64,000 nt of DNA from NCBI GenBank assembly GCA_021464415.1, contig CM038467.1, positions 24,274,011 to 24,338,010 of the forward strand, in the 5' to 3' direction. The notes under the pieces were generated by a model that searched no databases, had not been told where the DNA came from, and saw only the letters and a program-made list of their open reading frames with translations. Within the stretch, counting starts at the first letter, position 1, and each line of letters starts with the position of its first letter. The position numbers were made by a program, and so were the translations under genes. Source of the DNA: Lonicera japonica. Its lineage: Eukaryota; Streptophyta; Magnoliopsida; Dipsacales; Caprifoliaceae. Below, piece by piece: positions 12,032-25,344 of the stretch.

Positions 12032-13858
12032 ATGGCAAAGAAAGCAACAGGTCGTAAAATGGCAGTCAGCGGAACAGAAGAGATAGGGTCTAAGTCTCAA
12101 CCTTCAAATGCAACAGGTAATGTCTATATTTGTTCCTTAATAGTTTTTTTATTGCTTTTTTTTTGCTCTAAGTCAAACATTCTAATTAACTTTTTTTTTA
12201 TCAAGTTTAGGTCCTCCGAAGAAGAAAGGTAAAGGGGGAGCTAAGGGTGAAAAGGGACATGGCATGCCAGCTAATATACACGATGGAAGGTATTCAACAA
12301 TTTCATATTCTTCTTTCCAAATTATTTTTTTTTTCTTTTTTCTTTATACGTTTTGGATTGTATATACATGGCATTCAGGACATTAATATTTGTTCAAATT
12401 AAATGTTGGGGTTGTTTTCAGGATCATAACCCCTCAAGCAACACATGCAATATTCCCACTTTTCAAGCAAGAGCTGACTGGGCCATATACAACATGGCCT
12501 CAATACAAAAAACATGGAAAGAACTTGACCAGGGTGTATGAACGTTGGCAAGAATGTAACTTCAAATTCACATGCTCTGAAGAAGATGTAAAGAATGCAT
12601 TTGAAAAGCATATTGAAAATCGATATCCTGACTGAATGAGTGCAATAAGGAATAACATTTTTAAAAAGCATAAGACCGCTGCAGCTCGTCATGCTAATTG
12701 TCCAAAAGGAATAAAGAGAAATGTGTGGCCCCAATTGGTTGAAGAATGGCTAAAAACCTGAATGGCAAGTAACTAAATGTACTAGTTTTTTTTCTGTTTT
12801 AAAATCCTTTGAGACTTTTCTCATTCATTAACGTTTTTCACAGGAGATAAGTGAAAGAAACAAAACTAATTGGGATAAATCAACCATTGTTCACACAACG
12901 GGCTCTGTTCCAATGGCAAAATGCGTAAAGAGGAAGTACGAAATATAAACATTATAGTTTGTTATTCTATGTAATTGATTCAATATATATCTTAATTATT
13001 AATTTGAATAATCTATTACTTTTATATAAATTGGAAATGAATATTATATATGACTATCTAAAACTCATCTTATTTACTCTAACAGCTTGATTGAAATGGA
13101 GTCGAACCTAGCCCAATAGAATGTTGGAGGAAATTTCATGTAAGTAAAGCAAATGATGGAAAAGAAGAACATTGGAAAAGTGACAAAGCTAAGGAAATTT
13201 ATGTAAGTTTCTATACTTGATTCGTAAGTCTAATTTTTTCTATTCGTTTAATATGGTATACATATGATTAAATTTGAATAATTTTATTTGAAAGATGATC
13301 TTACTGAAAAAAATAATAGAGTGGAAGAGGTGTTTGGTGAAGTTGATGATGGGAGATATATTAGAAAGTGATTGGTGGGCCTAGTCACGGTTTTGTACTT
13401 GGTTTAGGTGCTGGGGTCAAATTAAACGATTACATTTCACCTAACCAAACCTGTAATAATCCTAAATGTTTGGAGCAAAAAGAAGATTATGAAAAAGTGA
13501 AAGGCCAAGTTGAATATCTGACAGATAAATTGGAGAAGTTGACTTAAATTGTTCAAAGTTTGCTGCCTAATACCTCAGACAATTCTAAAGCAAGAAACTC
13601 ACATTATGTGGTACTATTTTTATATTTTAAGTATTTTTATATATTGCTATTGTTCATGCTAAGTAATGCATGTTTTTTCTCCTACTTATTTTGCATTATA
13701 ACTTATTTGTTTTTCTTTTACAATAGGACAATATTGCAATAGATTCAAGTGCACAAATTGATGAAGATGGGGATGAATACCATGATGAAGATGGGGATGA
13801 AGATGTTGCTGAAGATGGGGATGAATATGATGCAAACTTTAATGAGGACTTTTATTAG
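12032..13858 (+). pseudogene. Second CACTA gene, Transposase_24/Ptta type, inactivated
   Basis: It starts at the ATG at 12032 with a short basic exon (MAKKATGRKM), then after an intron a lysine-rich segment (PPKKKGKGGAKGEK). The exon from 12421 has the family's conserved WPQYKKHGKNLTRVYERW region. A TGA in that exon after RYPD, a second stop after WLKT, and later breaks disrupt the frame. The distal part keeps SHGFVLGLGAG, a coiled-coil-like KVKGQVEYLTDKLEKL, and an acidic tail of repeated DEDGDE ending at 13858. Such proteins bind the subterminal repeats and help transposition. It lies 190 bases after the transposase, on the same strand. Confidence 0.8.
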
Positions 13859-14089
13859 CATATATTGTTAGCTTCCTTGCTTAAGAGTAACTATGTTATA
13901 GAGACTAAATTTTGAATAATTATCTTTATCTAAACATGTATGAGATTTATAACTATGTTTTTTCTAATGCAATATTTTATAAACTTTTAATTGTCTCTTT
14001 TTATGTATATTAAAAAAAATTATCTTGATTCATTTATCTCTTACAATTAGGTAATTGAAAATTAAATTGAATGGGAGGAACAAAAATTG

Positions 14090-14545
14090 CAAAAAAATTT
14101 CAATGAATATGAATTTTTCCTACAGAAAATATCAATTTTCGATGAAAATATGATCCTCGAAATTTATTCATTTTCGATGACAAATAATCGTCGGAATTAG
14201 ATATTCTTATCGAACATAGTTTTTTTCGACCATTACTGTTCCTCAGAAATAAATCCTTGAAAAAAAATAGATTGGCTACCAACCATTTTTTTTTGACAAG
14301 CAACGAATTATTTCCAATAAATATTTTTTGTTGAAAATAATATTTGTCATCGTTCAAGAGCGAGAATTTTCGACCACTGAAAAATTATTTACGATCATGA
14401 CTGGTTGTCGAAAATATATCTTTTTTCGAGGGTTGGTCGAAAAAAGACTATTTCTGATGATATTCTTTCCGAGGACCACCGAGGGCACCTAGCCGTCGGA
14501 AATAACTTTTTCCGAGGGGAAAAGTGGCTTTTCCGACCAAACACT
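14090..14545 (+). repeat. Subterminal repeat region of the second CACTA element
   Basis: Short motifs around TTTTCGA(C/T), TCGGAAAT, TTTCCGA and CGAGG recur in both orientations, an arrangement seen near the ends of CACTA elements whose protein binds TTTCCGACG-like sites. It follows the acidic-tail gene directly. The terminal TAGTG is not found. Confidence 0.55.
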
Positions 14546-17346
14546 ATAAAACTTTTTGGCGTTGCAGTTATAAAATTAGGGGTAAATTGACCAATTATAT
14601 AAACCATAAGTTGGTGGCAAGTTGTCGGCTTAAATATTTACATTTGGTGATTGACAATTTACCAAGTTAAAAATAAAATTTCAACTAAAGGTTGTCATTT
14701 AGTTTAAGTGGGTGAAACGTTACCGATAAAATATTTAAGTTATCAACAAACCATCGAATAAATGTTTAAATTTAGGATGTCCCTTATAGTGGTCTTAATT
14801 ATTAATAATATAAAATATGGTGTTTTGATTATTATATTATCTCGGCTATAAATTAAGTGTGTACATATAATATTACCTTTTTTAAATTATATCTTATAAT
14901 TTTTTTTAAAAAAAATATTAATTATGGGGATTATATTTATTTTATTTAATAAAAAAATAGGTTATTTAAAATTCAAAATAAACCAGTTAGAAAATAGAGA
15001 AAGTAATAATAGAGGAGAAAAGCCTGCAAAAGTAGTGCTACCCGCCTACACCTACCTATAGCAACGTACATAAATAAATGTTATTTCATACATCAATATG
15101 TCTTAATTTATGACCTGGGTGAAAATACACATTTGTACGGATCAGGGTCAGTCCGAACTATTTTGAGACTTTCAATAAAAATAAATAAATATATTATTTT
15201 TTTATATTAAAAAAAATTAAATTTGTTTCAATGATAAGGAATCACATACTACAAAAAATATATTACAATTGCAAAGAACCATGCAAAAAAATTACGAATA
15301 AATATTTAATTTTCTCTTATTGTTTTGAAATCAACATAAGTGAAAGAAAAAGTATTGGTGCCCCTCTTATAGCATGAAAAGATTGAGATTGGATTCGGAA
15401 AGAAAGAATCAGAAAAGAATTGAAGAGGCCATTTTCTTATACGTTGTTAGAGTTTTGGAAACTTGAGTTATTTTCTTTAAAATTTTCCCTATAATTTTTT
15501 TTTTCTTTTTTAGTATATATACATAGAAATATTATATTTATACTCTTCTTAATTTTTAGGCCTGGGCGGTCACCCTGCCAGCTCCGCCCCAGTGTTGGCT
15601 CTAGTAGGAATCTTCTTCCCCCATTGAATTGTCAAAATTATTTCAGATAAAACATGCATGATGGACCTTGTCAATTTGATAAGACATTGTATACATTTAT
15701 TTATTTTTAAATTATAAATTATGTTAATTTGTACCTAGAGTACATATTAAATATTTATGAATAAAAATTAATGAAATGTATAGGGTATTATTTTTTTCAT
15801 TCGGATTTACATATGTTCTTAAAATAAAGATTATCATTTTTCTTTTTTCATTTTTCATATACATATACGTATACATATATATATATATATAGGTTTTATT
15901 TGTCACCAATAAAGTATTAAGTACATTAATGGAGATGAGTCTTTGATTCATCTCCTTGATCCAATTTATGGCTAAAGAGGAAAAAATAGGTTTGATAGAT
16001 ACATGTGTAAAATCCGCGAGTAACTATTTTTATTTTTGGATGTCTTAAATTATTATTTTTTAGAACATAATTAACATACCAAAACTTATTTTAAATTATT
16101 GAATGTGATGAAATTAATTTATTTCTTAAAAAAAATGTGAAAGTCAGGTAGGGTCTTAATTAGGGTGAAAGGGAGGGGCTAAGTATATGGGAACCGACGT
16201 CTGAAGTTTCAAAAACATTAGGGTACATAGAATGATAAAATAAATATATACCAAAACACACAAAAAGAGTTATAAAAATTTTTAGGGATCTCTTTGTGGG
16301 TTTTCAAATTTTCAAGATTTAATTTGTCTTTGTTTTAAACATTAAAGTGTTTTGGCAAAATATTGTAAGAGAAAAAATAATGCCTCTTCAAGCGTAAGCT
16401 TATCATCGGCCAACTTTTATACAACTATACAAACATTTTTTTTATATAGACTAGTGGCGATATATAGATCTGGATGATTCGTTAAGGGTGAATTAGGGGA
16501 AAGAGAACAAACAGTAATGTCCAATTTAAAATATCACATTCTTAACTACTTAGGCCTAAGCCTGCATTAATTCTGTATCTTTTTTATATAAACATTAATA
16601 ACATTCTTGGTTAATAGTTTATTTTCTGTATATACCACATTAATTTGTTCTAAATACATGTTTCGAATATATAATAAAGAGGGCAAGAAGAAGAATGGGC
16701 GACTAAATTTTGGATGTTTTTTGCGGTAGTTTTGATCATTAATAATAATATAAATATAGTGTATGTAACATTACCCCAAAAAAATTGTAAGAAAAACCTT
16801 TTGAGACTTTACATTATAATGGCAAGAAGAAGCATCACCATAATAACTCCTCTGATTTGTCACATGAGACTCTCTATTTAGTACCATATAAATTAATACG
16901 CATGTCTATAAAATGGCAGTTTCTTTATACACATACATAGATGTAGCTCTCAACCTCCCATCTCTCTCTTTAACATATTTCTCACATACTATAAATAGGC
17001 AGGAAAAAATTTGAGTGCAAGCTGGCGAGGAGAGAAACCCGTATATATGCATGCAGTGGCACTTATGGTTTTGTTAATTTTTGTTCGTAGTTTTGTTAGA
17101 ATTTTCGCTTACGAAATTGTTCCACATTTCATTTATGAAGTTGTACAAATACATTATTGTGTTTGGTTGGTAACAAAATTTGGTATATTTTGTAAACAAA
17201 ATCCTGGCAATTTCTTATAAGATATGCCAGGCTTGTGACATTATCTATAATATCTAATTTTTTTTTTATGTTTGCCAATAAAAATTTAAATATTTAACTA
17301 ATAAAGCATAATTTACATCTACTAATGGCACCCAAAAGATTTATAA
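14546..17346. other. Gene-free AT-rich stretch
   Basis: No gene is seen. It contains A/T runs, an AT dinucleotide run near 15872-15891, and near 15575-15592 a GGGGCGGAGC motif on the minus strand that looks like one end of an hAT element. No second end was found. Confidence 0.5.
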
Positions 17347-17754
17347 GGCCATCTCCAATCGTGGTTTCTATTTTTGCATTTCTATCATACGTGTCAATAT
17401 TATTTTATAATATTTCTACATCTATTGGCAATATATTTGCATTGATGTAAAAGGATAGAAAAGATGGTATCCAATGGTGACTTCTATTGTTTCTATTTCT
17501 TTCTTACTTTGTCCCCTATTTAATGAAGAAAAAGAATTAATGGGTCTACAACAACCAATGAAAATTTTCCATGTCACATAGAAAATTTCTATCACCATTT
17601 CTACATGTAGAAATGGTGATAGAAATTCCCAATCCCACTATACTTCCACTTAGGATAAAAATGGAGATAAAAATATTCATTAAAAATTTTTTTTTCTATT
17701 ATTCATTTCTATCATAAAAATTTATTTGTGTAAAAAACACCATTAGAGATGGCC
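17347..17754. mobile_element. Tourist-like MITE, family 1 copy 1, with a 44-bp palindrome
   Basis: Inverted ends GGCCATCTCCAAT and ATTAGAGATGGCC are flanked by TAA on both sides (17344-17346 and 17755-17757), the target duplication typical of PIF/Harbinger-derived Tourist elements. The middle (17584-17627) is a perfect palindrome centred on ACATGT. Two more copies lie at 43410-43815 (inverted) and 51908-52301. It has no coding capacity. Confidence 0.85.
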
Positions 17755-19470
17755 TAAGAACTACGGACTTGATTAACCTTAGGCATGCTTGGACTCTGAA
17801 ATAAAATCCTCATTTAAATTAACTTTCTTTCGTTAAAAAAGAATTCTATCACATTGTCCTTTTCGTTAAATTAACTCTCTTGTCTTTTCCACTTATATAA
17901 TTTCCCATCACAAGTCTAGCTTTTCCCACTTACACACTCAACCCTCTCCTCGAATTGATCTCCTTTTTTGTCTCATCCCCATTTCAATGCTACAGTGTAT
18001 ACATGATGTATAATCAGAAGGCTGCACCTTGACAGAATGACAGATTTTGATACTCCGTAAAACATAATTTAAGATTAAAACTAAATTTAATTAAGTGTCG
18101 AATTAGAGAGAATTTTTTTATCAAAAAAATTTATATTTATTGGTTTCTCCATATTGTAAGTTCAAATTTATAGCTTTATATATATATATATATATATCTT
18201 TTCTTAGATAAATTGTGCCTCGAGAGAAGATCATTTATCCTTAAAAGGCTCATAGCCTCGTAAATAAAAGGTGAAATATTGAAAGCATTTATTAATCGTT
18301 GTGTAATTTTTTTTGTGTAAATACACTTTTACACAAATTTTAAAATGTCAAAAAAATGTTATAATGGTATATTTTTAAACTTTTGTGTAAATTTTAAATG
18401 AAACAAGAAGATAATTATGCATATTAGATATTATTTTATGCAATTTTTAATTATTTTTTCTTGAATTTTGGTATACGTAATATCATAGCAACAATGGATC
18501 TTGATTTGTTGGTCATGATAAGTAGATTTTAGATAAATATTTTTTATTAAAATATATAATTTTTATTAAAAGTTATTACATTTTAAAGTTTTATAAAATA
18601 ATTGAGGAAAGAAAAAGCTGATGTAACATTATAAACTCGGAGTATATTTTACACATTCATTTTATACAAAAAATATAGTTAAAAGACTACTGAAGCTCAA
18701 ATTTTTTATAAATTTTGTATATTTTCAACAAAAATTTAAATATACACTACTGTTGAAGATACTTAATATCTTATGTTCACTTTTTAAGTAATGATATATT
18801 GAAATCTTGTTTATATTTTTGTCTTAAAACAAATGTAAGAATATTATCTAGACCTATGTTACAACCTTAAATTAGTAGTTTCAAATTTACTTAAGGTACT
18901 AGGGTATGTCCATACCTTTGGCACTATTAAAAAAATAATGTATATTTTATTTAGGATCTCGTCACAAGAAATTAAAAGATTTAGTTCTCTTTGAAAAAAC
19001 ACTATTTAACTTGGATCAAATAATAATACATGACTTTCAATAATAGGATCATATAATCTTATAAATTTATAGTACAAGATAGGGCACATGTGCTGTGACT
19101 ATAATAAAATACATTCAAAGGCGAATAATGTATCTACTAGACCCAAAGGCAATGGTTATTTTTGGCTTGGAATAAAAGGAAAAAGAAAAAAGAGAAAACA
19201 AGAAATTAAAATGAAGTTGGTCTTTCACTGTAAACTACGGATTTGAGTCGGAAGGGTTTTTAATTTTCAAATCATTACTTGCTTTATTTTGTGAAGATTT
19301 AATTGATAAATTTCATTCTTTCTAGAATGACTTTGAGTGCGTGGCGGAGCTAAGAACTTTTTTTAAGGGAGCAAGCTTAATAATATTAATGTCATTTTTC
19401 ATAAAATAAAAAGAAAATTTAGTACTATTATTATTTTTGTTTAATATTAGGGTCAAGATTAATACTATTA
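17755..19470. other. Gene-free AT-rich stretch
   Basis: I see only AT-rich sequence, an AT dinucleotide run near 18177-18197, and near 19340 a GTGGCGGAGCTAAG motif resembling an hAT end without its partner. Confidence 0.5.
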
Positions 19471-19757
19471 GGCTACATTTGATAATAAGATGAAAATAAT
19501 AGAAAACATAATGTATTTTTGTGAGAAGTTGAAAAATAAGTGAATGATATAGTGATAGGTTTTCTTACGTTTTTTTTTTTTTTTTTTGCTTTTTCTTTGG
19601 TTGGTGGTTAATTTTTTTTTTCCAACAAAACACAAAGGATGATAGATGACATCTACTTATAAAAATGACCATGAAATAGGAAAACGTCTCAACATATACC
19701 TCAACTTATTTTGTAACTTCTCACATAAATCAATTTATTTTATTATCAGACAAACCC
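19471..19757. mobile_element. Small MITE with TTA target duplication
   Basis: The left end GGCTACATTTGATAATAA and the inverted right end GGGTTTGTCTGATAATAA are imperfect inverted repeats, flanked by TTA on both sides. A pure T run of about 18 lies inside, near 19570. Confidence 0.6.
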
Positions 19758-20720
19758 TTAGTAAACCATTATAAATTAAAGAGGAGGAAAATGTAACTAA
19801 TATACATATTTACTTCGTGCACACTTTAGTTAATATTGATAATTATTGATATAAATACAAGTGTTTTATACAAAACCTATGATCCTTAATGAGCAAAAGG
19901 GATTTAAAACAAATGTTCTATAGAACAATATGGACATTTTATAATTAGTAAACATGGTTTACAAAACATAGGAATTTTACATTACATTTTTCCATATCAT
20001 TTCAAAACGACTCCACATAGACAAAGAAAGAGTACGAAACCCTTTAGAAGAATTTGCTGTTAATACTAACACATATCACTCTATTTTTTAGTGCCCAGGG
20101 ATATTAGTAGTAGTGCCAATAATTACATTAATGAAATTCACTTTTTCATAAAACTTAATAAAATACATATTTTCTAATAAAACTGATGAAATACACTACT
20201 TACATTAATGAAATATATTGAAACCCATGTATCAATTTAGTTTCTCCGCACAATTACACAAACCTTTTTGCATAATTGCATTTAGCTTTATTTAGCATAT
20301 TTACAAAATAGTAGGTTTCAAATAAAGTCTAAAAACAAGACATTACCTAATCATCCCCCTTTTTACATAATTATACTTTTATACATTTTCTCTCAAGCAA
20401 AAATCAAGCCTAATAATTATGAAAAAAAAACGTAATTTTAGTTTTACACTAAAGTTATAGGACTAATAAATTAAGTGAAACCCTCAAAAATTCATCCTGA
20501 TGAACTTATTGAGAATGTAATTGCTGATCTTCAAAGAATTGCTGGCCCCAAACTAAGATTAAAATTATTTTACGTTAAATCCTAGTAATCTAAATATCGT
20601 TTATTCAACCGGATGGGCACTTCGATAGTCGATATCTAGTTGTTGTTGGTCGCAAGTTATTATATATTTTAAGCGAGTTTAGTTTGTTTCCCCAGCTTTC
20701 AATTAATACTCAAGCCCTTA

Positions 20721-21191
20721 TAACATCTCTAACGATTTTTTATATTTTTATTTCATATAAAATTTATACAAAAAATTTTTTTTGTCTCTATCGGTTTTTA
20801 AAATCAATTTTTTTGTAAAACACTCATTTTACAATGTCACCTCTGACTTCTCTCTCCATTTTTTAATAAAATTTGAAAATGTTACAACTTCAAATGTAAA
20901 ATATGAATTTTAATAAAAAAAAATTTTGAAATCTGCTCATCAATAATACCTATAAATCAAGATTCGTTGAGACTATAAAATTACTTACAAAAAAAATCAA
21001 GAAAAAATTATAAGAATTTTCTTAAATTGATATTTAACATGCGTTAGAATCTTATTAGTTATTTAAAAAATTGCTCATGATCTTACAAAAGTATTATTGG
21101 AGCCATTTTTTTTTTATAATTTTTTTTAGGTAAAAATGAATTGACACATAAGATTTACGAGTTAATTTTTATACTATCATTAGAGATGCTC
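20721..21191. mobile_element. MITE with AACATCTCTAACG / GAGCATCTCTAATG ends
   Basis: Imperfect inverted ends bracket about 470 bases of AT-rich sequence without coding content. The ends resemble the GAGCATCTCC(A/T)A class seen at 30289-30590. The target duplication is not clean (TTA left, TAA right), so the exact borders are uncertain. Confidence 0.5.
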
Positions 21192-22066
21192 TAAGCCCTA
21201 CCATCCTAAACCCAACCACCAACTACAAATTAAAATTAATCTATTTCTCACTTTCTATGATTTCTGTCCACCTTTCGTTATCTATACTTTGCTGGGTTTT
21301 TTTTTCATTGAATGAAACTCATTCTTTTAGTTCTTGTTTCACTAAGTTCCGTAAGACTAATATATTTTATTTTCATCTAAATTTTCAAATATTAATATTA
21401 TAATTTATTTATTTTTGTAAATTTATTGGTGTGCTCCTATATGTAAATATACAAATGGACAAAAGGACCCTCCAAAACTCAGAACCAACCCTAAAGAGAA
21501 ATGAGAGTTAATATGTGCCGGTGGACGACAATAGGTGTTCGATACATGCTTCTAATGCCAATCCTCTTACTCCAAATTGGGTAGAGCTCTTCTAACTCAA
21601 GTCACATAACCCAAATTGGGTAGAGCTCTTCCGTTTGTAATCCAATCCGATCCGAGATACACATTTATGCTTAAGTTTAATATGTGCTCTAGTGTAGAGC
21701 TCTTCTAACTCGAGTCACATAACCCAAGGGAAAGCGCCTATCAGCATGTTTTTCCTTACATTTTCATTTTGTAACAACAAAGAAAAAAATCAGGCTAAAA
21801 AGAACAACACACAGGTTCCATTTAATAATAAGATGAGAGATGTGGTAAGATGATATCTTATTTATTGGCATTTTTTCTAGATTAAATTTCTTTGGACAGC
21901 GGTGAAGAAAACTTTTCCACAGAAAATAAAAAAACGTAAATAACATGTACTCATAAAAATAAAAAATATTTCATCACATCACTCAAATTAATTTTAAACT
22001 TTTCACACAATTTAATTATTATTCTTATTATGTTACATCTTCTTAAGAAACATACCCTTATTATAT
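21192..22066. other. Gene-free stretch with a local repeat
   Basis: A phrase containing CCAAATTGGGTAGAGCTCTTC occurs at about 21570 and 21611, and GTAGAGCTCTTCTAACTC with GTCACATAACCCAA recurs at about 21694, making a small scrambled repeat. The stretch 21813-22057 has weak inverted ends (GGTTCCATTTAATAATAAG and a diverged partner) and may be a decayed MITE. Confidence 0.45.
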
Positions 22067-22542
22067 TGGTGCTGGTAAAGGCACCCTTGTTTTTTAGTTT
22101 TAACACCCTTTTTTAAAAAAGAATTATGGGTGCCTAAACAAACACCTATCTATATTAATAGGGCTAATACCAGAAATTCAATTCTATCTTTTCTTAACAT
22201 TATTATCAAAATTAAGGTGCAGATTCTTGTATAGAAGATTAAGAGAATAATTGTTTTTTTCCTCGTTACTTCTCCGATCACTTTAATTTTGTTTGATAAA
22301 GTCTAATTGCAATGTGTTTAATTAGATGTTAATGTGAGAGAAATGAGGAACATTTTTTTACAAATAACAAATTTAATTTCACCTTTGTCTTCTTATGAAA
22401 GCATAAATCTAAGTCTGCCTACGTTTGCTTTTTATCGTAGAATTTTTTTTTACAAAAGTGTTGTTAATTAATTAAGGCACCCTTAATATTTTTTTGAAAA
22501 GGGTGCAAAAACTAGAAAAGAATGGTGCTTCTACTAGCACCA
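22067..22542. mobile_element. Mutator-like MITE with 9-bp target duplication
   Basis: Ends TGGTGCTGGTAAAGGCACC and its inverted partner (GGTGCTTCTACTAGCACCA at the right) extend as inverted repeats for about 45 bases. TTATTATAT directly flanks both sides (22058-22066 and 22543-22551). A 9-bp duplication is the signature of Mutator-like transposition. The 476-bp interior has no gene. Confidence 0.85.
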
Positions 22543-22551
22543 TTATTATAT

Positions 22552-23530
22552 ATGCAAATAGTTTAACAACAGACGTTGTAAACCAACGGGATCAGACGAA
22601 GGCCCATTAAAAGGCTGGCGTGCCCTCGAGTAGCCCACATCAATTCAATTCAATGTGTTAGGTGTAGAACAAAAAAATAAAAATAAAAAAGTGTTACGTG
22701 TATTAAAAAAGACAGCAATCAAGTGTATTAAATTCGTACAAAAAACATATTGGACTAGTTTTTTAGTACAAGCGATTGTAATGATCAAGTATTCAAGAGG
22801 AGGTGGTATAGGTAAGAGAAATTGAAATGACGCCTTCTTACAACACACCTTAACCATTTGTCTCAATATATACTCGTGTGTAATTGTTTTGTATTAATTG
22901 TAAATAATAGTGTAAAAATAAATTAAGGAAGATATTATTGTGAAAACAACAAAACTTTGTCAAAATATAAACTCGACATTCAATCAAACACTTTAAACAA
23001 AGATTGTATCTAGGGAGACACAGCAATGAGGAGCGGAGCAGAAATTTATGTGTTGTGGTGGTTTTGGGGGGTAGCTAATATATATATGTGTATATTTAAA
23101 ATTTTATAACTTCTATTATATTTTTCTCTATCTTTGAACATGATGATATATCGTCAATACATGGATTAATGAACTGAACTTATCATGAATAGAATTTACA
23201 TAGTTTACTGCGTACAAATATACAAGTGACAAATCACAGTGTCCTTAATATTGCATTCACAAATTGCTATCAACTCAAGCATGTGGCAATATATTGCCTC
23301 TCCCAGGTCATTTTCTTTACTGCATTCTTTTTCTATTTTCTTTACACCAACTACGTATAGCCTTAGCCGGCCCAACTCTGTATTATTTTTGTTCGGAAGT
23401 TTTTTGGCCCAACTCTTATTTAAGTATTAAATTTGTTAGAAAAAAAAAAATTAACCTATATGTGAAATTAAGAGAGTGATGAGTCTAAACCAACCAACAA
23501 TCAAAAGGTGAAATTGAAAGCGTAAGTGCC
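22552..23530. other. Gene-free stretch
   Basis: No gene or clear element. Short frames at 22645-22866 (minus) and 23239-23479 (plus) are rich in F, L and S as expected from AT-rich noncoding DNA. Confidence 0.5.
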
Positions 23531-24053
23531 TAGGCCTGTCAATGGATTAGATAAAGGTGAATGTAAATCTATATTTAAAAAAAAATTCTGATCGGATCAT
23601 GTAACGGATTACTAAAATATCGATCCATATCCAAATCTATTCAGATTGGATTATATTCGATCCATTTAAAATTTTAATTATATAATAATTAGTTTATAAA
23701 TATATAAAAAATAATGAAATTAACATAAAAGTTAAACTTAATAACAATCAAATTTATTATATTCTTGTAAAAAGAAACTTATTTAATACTTTTTGGGTTA
23801 TATTTATTTTTTATGAGTGTATTAATAATAATGTGGTAAATATAAATAAAATAAATTTAAGCATAAATGTGTATTTTGGATCGGATTGCAATCGGATCAG
23901 ATCGACATAAATCCATATCCGATTTATTAATCAAAGGCCTAACGGGTTTGGATCGGATTTGAATATATGAATCATAAATTTCAATCCATATCCGATTAAA
24001 CGAATCGGATTTGGGTCGTATTCGGGTACAAATCCGATCCATTGACAGGCCTA
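23531..24053. mobile_element. Non-autonomous hAT element, family 2 copy 1
   Basis: Inverted ends TAGGCCTGTCAATGGAT and ATCCATTGACAGGCCTA bracket 523 bases rich in GGATCGGAT-like words. The flanks TAAGTGCC (23523-23530) and TAGGTGCC (24054-24061) match 7 of 8, fitting an old 8-bp hAT duplication. A second full copy is at 50866-51396 and a truncated one at 60559-60706. Confidence 0.8.
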
Positions 24054-24061
24054 TAGGTGCC

Positions 24062-25344
24062 CACCCAGATCCATTGAAAGGTCGGGAGGATTTCTTTGTT
24101 CGTAGGAGAAAAGAAAGAGACTTATAGAGTTAAAGGAGACCGAAGGGAGTTACGGGAGTAATTCCTAGGGTATGATATCTTATAGTTTCAACGTTATCTT
24201 CTGGAAAAAAAAAAATGGCGTAGAAGAAGTTGTAATGCAGCGAGGCAATTGCAAGTTGAACGAATTCAGCTCGAAATCACACTAAAGCAATTAAGCTTTG
24301 GATGGGGGCAATCATATAATTAATCTATAGTCAGATTGCCCATTTGCACTTCCATGCGCACCCTACCAAAAACATCAATCCAAATAGGAAGAAGAAAAAT
24401 CACATCTCTGATTGTTGGTTGGTTTAAGATCTAAATCTAAGTTGCAACTAAAGCCATTAAATAAAATCTGCGACTACTCAAACTTCAGAAAGTTGAAGGA
24501 AGAAGAAATTAAAAAAAAAAAAAAAAAACCCTTCGATTTAATAATTTAATCAGATTTTTCATACTTGGATATTACAATTAGGCTCAAACCTCCATACTTA
24601 AGGTTTCTTTTTCTCACTATTGTTTCAACTGCCATTTTTGGAAGGATTGATACTTATTCGTTCATTTTTTGAATTCTCATCAAAATTACTTACGGGAATC
24701 AATAATACTAAGTAATATATCTCAATAAATAATAATGTCAGAACATTATTATCTTTTCCTAATTGGATCTTATGTTTGGCGTAGCACTTTCTCATAAGGC
24801 TATGTGATTATGTTTTATAATTTGTTTCATTTCTGGCATTACATAGATACTTATTTAGTTCTTCATTTTATTTTTGAGTTTATTGTTGTAGCATTTGTAG
24901 AAAAAATTAAGAGAGGTGTTAAACAAACCATAAAAAAATCCTTGAAAATAAACCAATGAGGTTGTTTTGTTTGTTAAAAAACAGTGTCAGTTTTTCTTTT
25001 TTTGAAACTAGAACTATTTGCGCTAACTAATTACATTCTTTACTTCCATTTTATTAAACTTTGGCCACGAATATCTATATTATAAAACATCATCTTTGAC
25101 TAAAATTTTCTTCAAAAAGTATAAGAATCTAATGGTTAAAAATATACATGTTATGGAGAATGTTTTTATGTATTTATATTGAGTTTAAAATGAATTAACA
25201 TAGTTTTATTTTCTACTTATCTGATTTCTGGCAATAGCATATTAGCATTGGTTTTAGGTGGATCCTCTCTTATATAATAAAAAGGGTAAAGTCGAAGTTA
25301 AATTGGTATAAGATTAAGTATTTTTACACTATCTTATATTTTTT
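24062..25344. other. Gene-free stretch
   Basis: I see no gene. It includes a pure A run of 20 near 24511-24530 and AT-rich sequence. Confidence 0.5.

Larger units (their letters stand above)
8397..14545 (+). mobile_element. Decayed CACTA (En/Spm) transposon with both genes
   Basis: The minimum extent runs from the transposase start codon to the last subterminal repeat. The layout, a TnpD-type transposase, then a second Transposase_24-type gene, then a subterminal repeat region, is typical of plant CACTA elements. Neither CACTA/TAGTG border could be located, so the ends are lost or diverged. Both genes carry frameshifts and stops, so the element cannot make its own transposase. Confidence 0.75.

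Noticed and set aside
14560..14580. CACTATAAAACTTTTTGG in the sequence just before 14560, considered as a CACTA terminus
   Set aside because: It points the wrong way to close the element on its left, and no matching TAGTG end follows on the right.
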